Shown: positions 8,685 to 16,108 of the stretch, piece by piece
How the letters are laid out: each line of letters opens with the position of its first letter
Position numbering within the stretch: the first letter of the stretch is position 1
Source: Alphaproteobacteria bacterium
Lineage (GTDB): Bacteria; Pseudomonadota; Alphaproteobacteria; UBA828
Direction: 5' to 3'
DNA: 46,344 nt
Assembly (NCBI GenBank): GCA_011523425.1
Contig: WTGU01000035.1
Span: 1 to 46,344, forward strand
Notes under the pieces: model-generated
Databases searched by the model: none
What the model was told of the DNA's origin: nothing
What the model saw: the letters and a program-made list of their open reading frames with translations, nothing else
Translations under genes and position numbers: made by a program

Positions 8685-9761
8685 TCACACCAGCGGGATC
8701 ACCTCGCGGGCGAAGCGCTCCATCGAGCGCCGCCGGCTCTCCTTGGGCCGGCCGGGCTGGGCCGTGTTGATGGCGAACTGGGTGACGCCGATCTCGCGGT
8801 AGCGCCGCACCTGGGCCGCCACCTGCGCGGGCGTGCCGACGAGCTGGTGCGCGAGGAAGGGCGGCAGGTTGGCGGCCTGGGCCATCGCCTCCATCCGCTC
8901 CATCTGCTGCACGTTGCGCTCGTAGGTGGGCACGCCCCTCCACGGGTCGGCGTGGGTCTCGTAGTGCGCCACCACCGCGCGGAAGAAGCTGACGAGATGG
9001 GTGATCGCCTCCTCCCTCGCGTCCTCCTCGCTGTCGGCGATGAAACAGTGGATCCAGAGCGGAACGTTGGCCCCGGCGCTGCCGCCGTCGGCCGCCGCGA
9101 TCGTCTTCCACGCCGCGATGGAGCCGGCGTTCTGCTCGAACGGCGAGGCCGAGGTGCAGAGCAGGCCGAGGCCCATCTCCGCCATGCGCTCGGCGGTGCC
9201 GGGATTGTTGCAGGCGCCGTAGAGGTGGATGCGCTCCCGCGCAGGCCCCGGCCGGAGCGTCACCTCGCGCGGGATCGTCGCGTGCGTGCCCGCGTAGCGG
9301 AAGGGCTCACCGCTCAAGAGCCCGCGCGCGATCTCGTAGTGCTCGCGGAAGAGTTCGCGCGAGTGCGCCATGTCGATGGCGCGCGCCTCGTACTCGATCC
9401 GCGCGACACCGCGCCCGAGGCCGATGTGCAGCTCGCCGTCGGTCATCAGGCTCAGCATCGCCACTTCCTCGGCGAAGCGCACCGGCTCGTACCAGGGCAG
9501 CACGATCACCGCGGTGCCCAAGCCCAGGCCGGGGCAGGCCGCGGCGACGTGGCTGAGGAAGAGGAGCGGGGAGGGCGAGGGGTAGTAGTCGGTGAAGTGG
9601 TGCTCCAGCGCCCACACGCTGCCGAACCCGAGCGCCTGCCCGAAGCGGCAGTCCTCCAGCATCTCGCGGTAGCGCTCGCGATCGCCGGCCGGGCCTTCCC
9701 GCGATGCCGGCATCACCGGGCCGACGGTGAAGCCGAAGGTCGCCTCCGCGCGCTCGCTCAT
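8685..9761 (-). CDS. LLM-class flavin-dependent oxidoreductase 2
   Basis: A 358-aa luciferase-like TIM-barrel protein. It begins with the strand ATFGFTVGPVMPAS, then FGSVWALEHHFTDYYPSPSPL, the luciferase alpha-type flavin region. GTAVIVLPWYEPVRFAEEVA and LHIGLGRGVARIEYEA follow, and later FLAHQLVGTPAQVAAQVRRY. It is closer to the bacterial luciferase/alkanal monooxygenase branch than LLM 1. Such proteins oxidise or reduce varied substrates with FMN supplied by a partner; no flavin reductase is adjacent. It is 95 bp downstream of sodC on the same strand and may be cotranscribed or separate. Confidence 0.87.
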   Translation of the reverse strand: MSERAEATFGFTVGPVMPASREGPAGDRERYREMLEDCRFGQALGFGSVWALEHHFTDYYPSPSPLLFLSHVAAACPGLGLGTAVIVLPWYEPVRFAEEVAMLSLMTDGELHIGLGRGVARIEYEARAIDMAHSRELFREHYEIARGLLSGEPFRYAGTHATIPREVTLRPGPARERIHLYGACNNPGTAERMAEMGLGLLCTSASPFEQNAGSIAAWKTIAAADGGSAGANVPLWIHCFIADSEEDAREEAITHLVSFFRAVVAHYETHADPWRGVPTYERNVQQMERMEAMAQAANLPPFLAHQLVGTPAQVAAQVRRYREIGVTQFAINTAQPGRPKESRRRSMERFAREVIPLV

Positions 9762-9856
9762 CGCCCAGTCCTAGCGAACCCGGCGTGGGTGCCGCAACCG
9801 CGCGACCCGCCGCGGCCGAGGGGAGGGGCTGCGCGTCAGCGGCCCCCGCTCCGTCC

Positions 9857-10369
9857 TTACTCGAGGATCACGCCGCAGGCGATGCGGGGGCCCGCCGCGC
9901 CCGCCGGATCGGACACGTAGTCGTCCGGCCCTTCGTGGATCACGATCGCCGCGCCGTCCTCGTCGAAGAGCGCGGCATCGAGGCTCACCAGCGTGTTCAG
10001 CACCTCGATCTCCAGCGCGCCCGAGGCCGGCACATGGATGTTGGGCATGTCGCCCGCATGCATGCCTTCGGGGTTTTCGATCCCGTGCTTCGCGCCCGTC
10101 GGGTTGTAGTGGCCGCCCGCCGACTTGAACGGCGGCTCGCAGACACCCACGGCATGGATGTGGAAGGCGTGGGCGCCCGCCGGCAGGTTCTGCAGCGTCG
10201 CGTGCAGCAGCGTGCCCTGCGGCGTCGCGCGCAGCGCGACGGTGCCGACGGACTCGCCGTTCGCGTTCATCATCTCCGCGCTCGCCCGGTCGGCCGCGCC
10301 TGCCGTCTGGGATGCCGCGACGAGCACGAAGCCGGCCGCGAGCATGGTGACGCCGATGCGTCTCATCAT
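9857..10369 (-). CDS. sodC: Periplasmic Cu/Zn superoxide dismutase
   Basis: A 170-aa protein. A signal peptide spans residues 1 to about 25 (hydrophobic VTMLAAGFVLVAASQ, cleavage near AGA-AD). The mature part has the Cu/Zn-SOD signatures HAFHIHAVGVCEPPFKSAGG, GHYNPTG, HAGDMPNIHV and VIHEGPDDY, giving the copper and zinc histidines and the zinc aspartate. A cysteine pair (VGVCEPP and RIACGVI) should form the usual disulfide. The enzyme disproportionates superoxide in the periplasm. The ATG is preceded by GGGGAG. It is the third gene after cueR and cytochrome c, all leftward, so copper-induced expression is likely. Confidence 0.95.
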   Translation of the reverse strand: MMRRIGVTMLAAGFVLVAASQTAGAADRASAEMMNANGESVGTVALRATPQGTLLHATLQNLPAGAHAFHIHAVGVCEPPFKSAGGHYNPTGAKHGIENPEGMHAGDMPNIHVPASGALEIEVLNTLVSLDAALFDEDGAAIVIHEGPDDYVSDPAGAAGPRIACGVILE

Positions 10370-10435
10370 CGCTCTGTCTCCCCTTTCACCGTCAGGTGCC
10401 GCCGCGATCCGGCGCGTGCCGGGCGGGGCGCCCGC

Positions 10436-10861
10436 TCATTCTATGCCATTGGCCCGCTGAAGCTCCCGCACGTAACGCGTGATCTTCGCCACGTCCTCCT
10501 GCGAGACGCCTCCCACCGGCGCCATGTCGCCGAAGCGCCAGTGATGGGCGCGGACCCCGTACAGCACGGCGCGCAGGAAGGAGACGTCGCCGTGGTGATT
10601 GGGCTCGTAGATCCTGTGGACCAGCGGCGGCCCCTGCTCCGTGCCGGTGGCGTGCTTGCCATGACAGGCGATGCAGTTCTCCTCGAACAGCGCCTGGCCC
10701 GCCGCCGCGTCCGCCGAGAGCGCCGGGATCGTCAGCGTGGCGGCGGCGCCGTCGGAGTGCGCGTGGTCGTCGTCGAACCACTGCATCCAGCCGACCACGC
10801 CCACCACCACGGCGACGGCGATCGCCGCCAGGTAGAGCCTGTCCGTCAGCTTCTTCGGCAT
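10436..10861 (-). CDS. Membrane-anchored c-type cytochrome
   Basis: A 141-aa protein. The N-terminus has one transmembrane helix (about residues 9-25, LYLAAIAVAVVVGVVGW) that should act as an uncleaved anchor, followed by a His/Asp-rich linker DDDHAHSD. The class I cytochrome domain has the heme site CIACH (C63, C66, H67) and M113 in GDMAPVGGVS as the likely sixth ligand. Its ATG overlaps the cueR stop (ATGA at 10860-10863), so the two are coupled. Placement in a copper operon suggests electron transfer linked to a copper protein, or a heme protein protected from copper stress. No partner oxidase is visible. Confidence 0.9.
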   Translation of the reverse strand: MPKKLTDRLYLAAIAVAVVVGVVGWMQWFDDDHAHSDGAAATLTIPALSADAAAGQALFEENCIACHGKHATGTEQGPPLVHRIYEPNHHGDVSFLRAVLYGVRAHHWRFGDMAPVGGVSQEDVAKITRYVRELQRANGIE

Positions 10862-11268
10862 CAGTCGTCGTCGGCGTGCGGGCCCGCGAGGTCGTCGAGG
10901 ATCGGGCAGTCCGGCCGCGCGTCGCCGTGGCAGCGCGCCACCAGGTTCCCCAGCGTGCCGCGCAGGCCCTCCAGCTCCGCGATCTTGCGGTCGATCCGAC
11001 GCAGGTGAGCCTCCGCCACCGCCTTGACGTCGGCGCTGGCGCGGCTGCGGTCCTCGTAGAGCGAGAGAAGCGTGCGGCATTCCTCGATCGAGAACCCGAG
11101 CGAGCGAGCGCGGGCGATGAAGGCGAGCTTGTGGACATCGGCCTCGGCGAACGCGCGATAGTCGTTCTCGCCCCGGGCCGGCCGGATCAGGCCGATGTCC
11201 TCGTAGTAGCGGATCGTCTTCGCGGTCAGGCCGCTCGCCTGCGCAACATCGCCGATCTTCATGGCCAC
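10861..11268 (-). CDS. cueR: CueR/HmrR-type MerR-family copper-responsive regulator
   Basis: A 135-aa MerR-family activator. The winged helix covers IGDVAQASGLTAKTIRYYED (residues 5-24) and NDYRAF. A long dimerisation helix spans about 75-111. The metal loop is CHGDARPDCPIL, with C113 and C121 matching the two cysteines that bind a single Cu(I) in CueR. This identifies it as a monovalent-metal sensor (Cu, possibly Ag or Au). It is divergent from a Cu(+) ATPase, and both flanking promoters carry the 19-bp spacer such activators correct by DNA distortion. Autoregulation is expected. Confidence 0.93.
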   Translation of the reverse strand: MAMKIGDVAQASGLTAKTIRYYEDIGLIRPARGENDYRAFAEADVHKLAFIARARSLGFSIEECRTLLSLYEDRSRASADVKAVAEAHLRRIDRKIAELEGLRGTLGNLVARCHGDARPDCPILDDLAGPHADDD

Positions 11269-11280
11269 CTCCGCTCCGTG

Positions 11281-11311
11281 ACCATAAAGGTTCTAGCAGC
11301 AGGAAGGTCAA
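11281..11311 (-). promoter_or_regulatory. MerR-type promoter/operator for cueR-cytochrome c-sodC
   Basis: On the minus strand, TTGACC (11306-11311) and TATGGT (11281-11286) are separated by 19 bp. That over-long spacing is typical of CueR/MerR-activated promoters. The spacer carries the sequence TTCC...GAACCTT, an imperfect dyad resembling known CueR/HmrR boxes (ACCTTCC...GGAAGGT). The -10 ends 12 bp before the cueR start. Confidence 0.8.
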
Positions 11312-11350
11312 GGACCGGCGCGCGTCGGATCGGCCGGGGTCTCCTTTCCC

Positions 11351-11381
11351 TTGACCTTCCCGTCGCTGGAATTCCTACCTT
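11351..11381 (+). promoter_or_regulatory. MerR-type promoter/operator for the copper ATPase
   Basis: TTGACC (11351-11356) and TACCTT (11376-11381) flank a 19-bp spacer with CTTCC...GGAAT dyad halves. The first ten bases, TTGACCTTCC, are identical to those of the divergent cueR promoter. This strongly suggests that both are bound by the same CueR-like protein. Confidence 0.8.
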
Positions 11382-11414
11382 GCCTTCGGGGAGAAGGATC
11401 GACAGGGGCCGGCA

Positions 11415-13739
11415 GTGGCGCAGGATGTATCCGCCGGAGAGGTGGCGCGCGATCCCGTCTGCGGCATGACGGTGGAGCGGGCCGGCGCCAGGCACACGGC
11501 CCGGCACAGGCGGCAGACCTACTACTTCTGCTCGGCCCGGTGCCGGGAGCGCTTCGTCGCGGCGCCTGCGGACTTCCTGAACGGCCGCGCCGGCCCGCGT
11601 GCCGAAGCGGAGCCCGCGCCGGAGGGAAGCCTCTACACCTGCCCGATGGACCCCGAGGTGGTGCAATCGGTGCCGGGGGACTGCCCGAAGTGCGGCATGG
11701 CGCTCGAGCCCATGACGCCCGCGGCCGACGCCGGGCCGAGCCCCGAGCTGATCGACCTCCGACGCCGGCTGTGGCTGGCGGCGCCCTTCGCCGCCGCGGT
11801 GTTCGCGCTGGAGATGGGCAGCCACGCGGGCATTCCCTTCGCTGCCTGGGTCGGGCCGCGCCCCTTCATCGCCCTGCAGTGCCTGCTGGCGACGCCGGTG
11901 CTGTGGATCGCGCGCGCCTTCTTCCTGCGCGGGCTTGCATCGGTGCGGAACCGCTCGCCCAACATGTGGACGCTGATCGCGCTCGGCACCGGCGCCGCCT
12001 GGCTCTTCAGCCTCGCCGGGCTGCTGGCGCCGGGCGCCTTCCCCGCGGCGGTGCTCGCCGCGAGCGGGCAGCCGCCGGCCTATTTCGAGGCGGCGGCGGT
12101 CATCCTCGTGCTCGTGCTGGCCGGACAGGTCATGGAGAGCGCCGCCCGCGAGCGCACCGGCGACGCGATCCGCGCGCTCATGGGACTTGCGCCCCGGACG
12201 GCGCGGCGGCTGGAGGAGGGCGGCGAGGCCGACGTGCCGCTCGATGGGGTCCGCGCCGGCGACCGGCTCCGCGTGCGCCCCGGCGAGAGCGTGCCGGTGG
12301 ACGGCGTCGTGACCGAGGGCCGCTCTGCCGTCGACGAGAGCATGCTGACGGGCGAGCCCCTGCCGCTGGAGAAGGGGCCGGGCGATGCGCTCACCGGCGG
12401 CACGCTCAATGGCTCGGGCGCCCTCGTCATGCGGGCGGAGAGGGTCGGGTCCGAGACCACGCTCGCCCGCATCGTCGCCCTGGTGGCGCGGGCCCAGCGC
12501 AGCCGCGCGCCGGTGCAGGCGCTGGCCGACCGCGTCGCCCGCGTCTTCGTGCCGGCGGTGGTTGCGATCGCGGTCCTCGCGGCGATCGGCTGGGCGGTGG
12601 CCGGCCCGTCGCCCGCCCTGGCTCTCGCGTTGAGCACGACGGTGAGCGTGCTGATCATCGCCTGCCCCTGCGCGCTCGGGCTGGCGACGCCGATGTCGAT
12701 CATGGTGGCGGCCGGGCGCGGTGCCCGGGCCGGCGTGCTGGTGCGCGACGCCGAGGCGCTGGAGCGCCTCGCCAGGGCGAACCTGCTGGTGGTCGACAAG
12801 ACCGGCACGCTGACCGAGGGCCGGCCGGCCGTGACCGACCTCGTCGGCGCAGACAGCGACGATGGCGACCGCCAGCGCCTGCTCGCGCTCGCCGCGGCGC
12901 TCGAGCGGGGTGCGCAGCACCCGCTCGCGGATGCGGTCGTGGCCGCGGCGGAGATTGCCGGTGCTCCCTACCTCGCGGCGGAAGAGGTGGAGACCGTCGC
13001 CGGCCGGGGCGTGCAGGGCCGAGTGGCCGGCCACGCGGTCGCCCTCGGCAACGACGCCATGATGCGGGCCCTCGGCATCGCCCCCGACGATCACACGGCG
13101 CAGGCCGAAAGGCTCGCGGCAGCCGGCAGGACGGCGATGTTCGTCGCGGTGGACGGCACCGTCCGGGGCGTGATCGGGGTCGCCGACGCGGTGAGGGAGA
13201 CCGCGCCTGCCGCCATGCGCGCCCTGCGGGCACGGGGCCTGCGCGTCGTGATGGCCACCGGCGACAGCGAGGCCGCAGCCCGGATCGTGGCGGACGCGCT
13301 CGGCATCGACGAGGTGCACGCCCGGCTCGGGCCGGAGGAGAAGGGCGCGCTCGTCGAGCGGCTCCGCCAACAGGGCCTGACGGTCGCCATGGCGGGCGAC
13401 GGGGTGAACGACGCGCCGGCGCTGGCGCTCGCCGATGTCGGCATCGCCATCGGCAGCGGCGCGGACATCGCCCTGGAGAGCGCGGGCATCACGCTGGTCC
13501 GGGGCGATCTCGGCGGCATCCTGCGCGCACGCAGGCTGGCGCAGGCGACCATGGGCAACGTGCGCCAGAACCTCTTCCTCGCCTTCGTCTACAATGCGGC
13601 CGCCATCCCCATCGCCGCCGGCGTGCTGTTCCCTCCGTTCGGGATCCTGCTGTCGCCGATGATCGCCGCCGCTGTCATGAGCCTCTCCTCGGTCTCCGTC
13701 ATCGGCAACGCGCTCCGCCTGCGCGCTTCGCGCCTCTGA
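11415..13739 (+). CDS. copA: Cu(+)-exporting P1B-type ATPase with YHS and heavy-metal-binding domains
   Basis: A 774-aa P1B-ATPase with a GTG start. In place of the common N-terminal HMA domain it has a YHS domain (DPVCGMTV at 13-20, [12 protein letters not shown] at 36-47), then a heavy-metal-binding domain ([11 protein letters not shown]...GDCPKCGM, 74-95). The transport core has [10 protein letters not shown], the membrane metal site CPC (C417, C419) in [10 protein letters not shown], the phosphorylation site D461 in DKTGTLTEG, the nucleotide-site HP in [10 protein letters not shown], and [10 protein letters not shown]. This pattern predicts ATP-driven Cu(I) export to the periplasm. The adjacent CueR-type regulator and promoter support copper as substrate. 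Confidence 0.94.
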   Translation: MAQDVSAGEVARDPVCGMTVERAGARHTARHRRQTYYFCSARCRERFVAAPADFLNGRAGPRAEAEPAPEGSLYTCPMDPEVVQSVPGDCPKCGMALEPMTPAADAGPSPELIDLRRRLWLAAPFAAAVFALEMGSHAGIPFAAWVGPRPFIALQCLLATPVLWIARAFFLRGLASVRNRSPNMWTLIALGTGAAWLFSLAGLLAPGAFPAAVLAASGQPPAYFEAAAVILVLVLAGQVMESAARERTGDAIRALMGLAPRTARRLEEGGEADVPLDGVRAGDRLRVRPGESVPVDGVVTEGRSAVDESMLTGEPLPLEKGPGDALTGGTLNGSGALVMRAERVGSETTLARIVALVARAQRSRAPVQALADRVARVFVPAVVAIAVLAAIGWAVAGPSPALALALSTTVSVLIIACPCALGLATPMSIMVAAGRGARAGVLVRDAEALERLARANLLVVDKTGTLTEGRPAVTDLVGADSDDGDRQRLLALAAALERGAQHPLADAVVAAAEIAGAPYLAAEEVETVAGRGVQGRVAGHAVALGNDAMMRALGIAPDDHTAQAERLAAAGRTAMFVAVDGTVRGVIGVADAVRETAPAAMRALRARGLRVVMATGDSEAAARIVADALGIDEVHARLGPEEKGALVERLRQQGLTVAMAGDGVNDAPALALADVGIAIGSGADIALESAGITLVRGDLGGILRARRLAQATMGNVRQNLFLAFVYNAAAIPIAAGVLFPPFGILLSPMIAAAVMSLSSVSVIGNALRLRASRL

Positions 13740-13814
13740 GGGGAGCGGCGCCGCTGCAGGCTGGCCCAGCCCATGCGAATGGGCCACCATGGCGCCGCCA
13801 ACCGTGGAGTCCCG

Positions 13815-15020
13815 ATGGAATCGCGGCCGAGGGCGGCGCTGCGCCCTTACTTCCCGCTCGCGGCAGGGGTCCTGATCAATCTCGCGATCGGGAATCTCTA
13901 CGCCTGGAGCGTCTTCGTCGAACCGCTGGAAGCCGCACTCGATACCGGCCGGGCGACGGTGAGCGGGGCGCAGTCGCTCTGCCTGTTTGTCGCGACGATC
14001 GGCACGTACGTGATGTACCGGCTGCTGCACTGGTTCACGCTCCCGCAGCTCACCCTGATCATGGGTGCGGTGACGGCAGGCGGTCTCGTGCTCGCCGGCT
14101 TCGGCCAGTCGATCGCCGGGCTCTATGTCGGCTACGGCATCTTCTACGGGTTCGCCATCGGCGTCCTCTATTTCGTCGCGATGACGGCGGCCAGCATCGA
14201 CGGGCCGGTAAGGCCCAGCATCGCCATGAGCATCAACATGTCGGCCGTCGCCATCGGCGGCATCGCCTGGGCGCCGGGCCTGGCCGCCGCGATCGATGCG
14301 GTGGGGCCGGCGACGGCCTTCGGCATGTCGGCCGCAATCGTCCTCGCCGCAGTAGCGGTCAGCGCTGCGCTCATCGCGCTCTCCGGCAGGAAGCCGCCCG
14401 CCACCGGCACGACCGGGCTGTTCGAGGACGTCCTGACCGACCGGCCCCGGGTGGTGATCGCGATCTTCCTCGGCTTCCTCTGCATCGCCTTCACCGGGCT
14501 CGCCGTCATCGGCCATGCGGCGACGATGATGGCCTCCTGGGGCGCGTCCGCCGGTCAGACCCAGTTCGCGCCGATGCTTTCCAGCGCCGGCTACGTGGCC
14601 GGCGCGCTGATCGGCGGCCCGCTCACCGATGCGCTGACCGGCCGGCGTGTGCTCGCGGGCGTCGGGCTCGCGATGGGGGTGTTCCTGCTGGCGCTCTTCC
14701 TCGCCCCCGGCGTCATCATGGGGCTCGTTGCCATCGGCGCGGTCGGCATGGCCTTCGGTGTGCTCGCGAGCGCGCATCCCGTGACCATCGCCGGGTACTA
14801 CGGCGCCGCCGCGCTGCCGCGGGTCTTCGGCCGCATCGCGCTTGCCTATGGCCTCGGCGGCCTGCTCGGCCCGTTCAGCGCCGGCGCGATCTACGACGCG
14901 GACCAGCACTACGGCAGCGTCGTCGTCCTGATGACCGTCCTCGGCTTCGCCGGCGCGGCGTCCTACGCCTGCCTGCCCCGCCGCGAGCGGCTCGGCGCAT
15001 CGGCGGGGCGGGCCGCCTGA
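13815..15020 (+). CDS. MFS transporter, oxalate/formate antiporter (OFA)-like
   Basis: A 401-aa membrane protein with about twelve hydrophobic helices. TGGAG at 13805-13809 sets the start at ATG 13815. The first helix region reads INLAIGNLYAWSVFVEPLE, the N-terminal OFA-family signature (IGxxYAWSVF). The second half carries MASWGASAGQTQFAPMLSSA and FGRIALAYGLGGLLGPFSAG, matching the same family. OFA proteins exchange or take up small monocarboxylates and dicarboxylates. It follows the copper ATPase by 75 bp, but nothing ties it to copper. The substrate cannot be assigned. Confidence 0.86.
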   Translation: MESRPRAALRPYFPLAAGVLINLAIGNLYAWSVFVEPLEAALDTGRATVSGAQSLCLFVATIGTYVMYRLLHWFTLPQLTLIMGAVTAGGLVLAGFGQSIAGLYVGYGIFYGFAIGVLYFVAMTAASIDGPVRPSIAMSINMSAVAIGGIAWAPGLAAAIDAVGPATAFGMSAAIVLAAVAVSAALIALSGRKPPATGTTGLFEDVLTDRPRVVIAIFLGFLCIAFTGLAVIGHAATMMASWGASAGQTQFAPMLSSAGYVAGALIGGPLTDALTGRRVLAGVGLAMGVFLLALFLAPGVIMGLVAIGAVGMAFGVLASAHPVTIAGYYGAAALPRVFGRIALAYGLGGLLGPFSAGAIYDADQHYGSVVVLMTVLGFAGAASYACLPRRERLGASAGRAA

Positions 15021-15055
15021 GGGGCGCGCCGACGAGGCGGAGAGGGGAGGGGAGC

Positions 15056-15883
15056 ATGCCGCACATCGTCACCAACGACGGAGTCCGCCTCCACTACGTC
15101 GAGCGGGGCAGCGGCGCACCGCTCGTCATGATCCCCGGCTGGTCGCAGTCGGCCGCGCAGTTCGAGGCCCAGACGGAAGCGCTCTCGGCCGGGCGTCGGG
15201 TCATCGCCATCGACATGCGGGGGCATGGCGAGTCCGACAAGCCGGAGCACGGCTACAAGATCCAGCGCCTCGCCATGGACGTGCGCAACGCGATCGAGGC
15301 GCTCGGGCTGGCGCGGGCGAGCCTGCTCGGTCACTCCATGGGGTGCTCGGTGATCTGGTGCTACCTCGACCTCTTCGGCGACGAGGGACTGGAGCGGCTC
15401 GTTCTCGTCGACCAGATGCCCTGTGCCGCCGCGCGGAGCGAATGGTCGGAGCAGGAGAGGCAGGACGCCGGTGCGATCTTCGACGGCGCGGGCCTCTACG
15501 AGACCATCGCCGCGCTCGCCGGGGCGGACGGGGTGGAGACGACGAAGGGCTTCGTCGGCTCCATGTTCACCGACGGCTTCCCGGCCGAGCGGGTGGCCTG
15601 GGTGATCGAGCGCAACCTCATGATGCCGCGCCGCCACGCGGCCTCGCTCCTCCTCAACCACGCCATGCAGGACTGGCGCGACCTGATCCCCCGCATCGCC
15701 CTGCCGACGCTGATCGTCGGCGGCCGCGCGAGCCTGATCGACTGGCGCTCGCAGGAATGGATGCAGCGACAGATCGCCGGCTCCCAGCTCGAGATCTTCG
15801 AGGAGGCCGACGGCGGCAATCACTTCATGTTCATGGAGAATCCCGAGCGCTTCAATCGTCTGGTGGACGATTTCGTGCGCTAG
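15056..15883 (+). CDS. Alpha/beta-fold hydrolase
   Basis: A 275-aa cytosolic alpha/beta hydrolase. A strong GGGAGGGGAG precedes ATG 15056. The core reads VMIPGWSQSAAQF (oxyanion loop), IAIDMRGHGESDKP, then the nucleophile elbow GHSMGCS with S94, and GGNHFMFMENPERF holding the catalytic histidine. The catalytic acid is likely D in VGGRASLIDW or nearby, which is less clear. It resembles the haloperoxidase/lactone-hydrolase branch. It is 35 bp after the MFS gene, so the pair may share a transcript and a carboxylate or ester substrate. The TAG stop is also the first three bases of the adjoining repeat element. Confidence 0.87.
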   Translation: MPHIVTNDGVRLHYVERGSGAPLVMIPGWSQSAAQFEAQTEALSAGRRVIAIDMRGHGESDKPEHGYKIQRLAMDVRNAIEALGLARASLLGHSMGCSVIWCYLDLFGDEGLERLVLVDQMPCAAARSEWSEQERQDAGAIFDGAGLYETIAALAGADGVETTKGFVGSMFTDGFPAERVAWVIERNLMMPRRHAASLLLNHAMQDWRDLIPRIALPTLIVGGRASLIDWRSQEWMQRQIAGSQLEIFEEADGGNHFMFMENPERFNRLVDDFVR

Positions 15884-16104
15884 AGCACTTTTCGTTCAGA
15901 CACGATCGCAGCGAGTTGCTGCGAGTGCCCAATCTTCGTGCGGTGTTGCCCGATCTTCCCCCACCTCACCCCGGCCCTCTCCGCCCCCAGGGGCGGAGAG
16001 GGAGAGAAGGCGGCGCCCTCACGTTCCCCCTCCGCCTTTGGGGGAGGGGGACAGGGGGAGGTGGGAGTCGCCGTGGTGACCTCGTAAGGTCGGATAATGC
16101 TCTA
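15881..16104. repeat. Intergenic palindromic repeat element with short terminal inverted repeats
   Basis: The element is bounded by TAGAGCA (15881-15887) and TGCTCTA (16098-16104). Inside, CCCACCTC (15960-15967) can pair with GAGGTGGG (16058-16065) to close a structure containing two hairpins. The first is CCCTCTCCGCCCC (15975-15987) with its complement at 15990-16002; the second is CCCCCTCC (16026-16033) with GGAGGGGG (16043-16050). It fills the space between two convergent genes and may act as a bidirectional terminator. The C/G-rich hairpins look like dispersed palindromes common in alphaproteobacterial genomes. That comparison is from memory and was not searched. Confidence 0.65.
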
Positions 16105-16108
16105 ACCC

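Noticed and set aside
11259-14909. A minus-strand open frame of about 1,200 codons
   Set aside because: It is antisense to the ATPase and MFS genes, has low-complexity His/Arg/Gly-rich composition and matches no family.
11351-15883. A plus-strand open frame of about 1,500 codons spanning the copper ATPase, MFS and hydrolase region
   Set aside because: Only its last 275 codons encode a recognisable protein (the hydrolase from 15056). The rest is an Arg/Ala/Gly-rich shadow of genes in other frames, typical of GC-rich DNA.
15884-16108. A tRNA or small RNA gene in the folded intergenic region
   Set aside because: The foldback has G/C-only arms and no tRNA features such as a GTTCRA loop or CCA end. 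A palindromic repeat explains it better.
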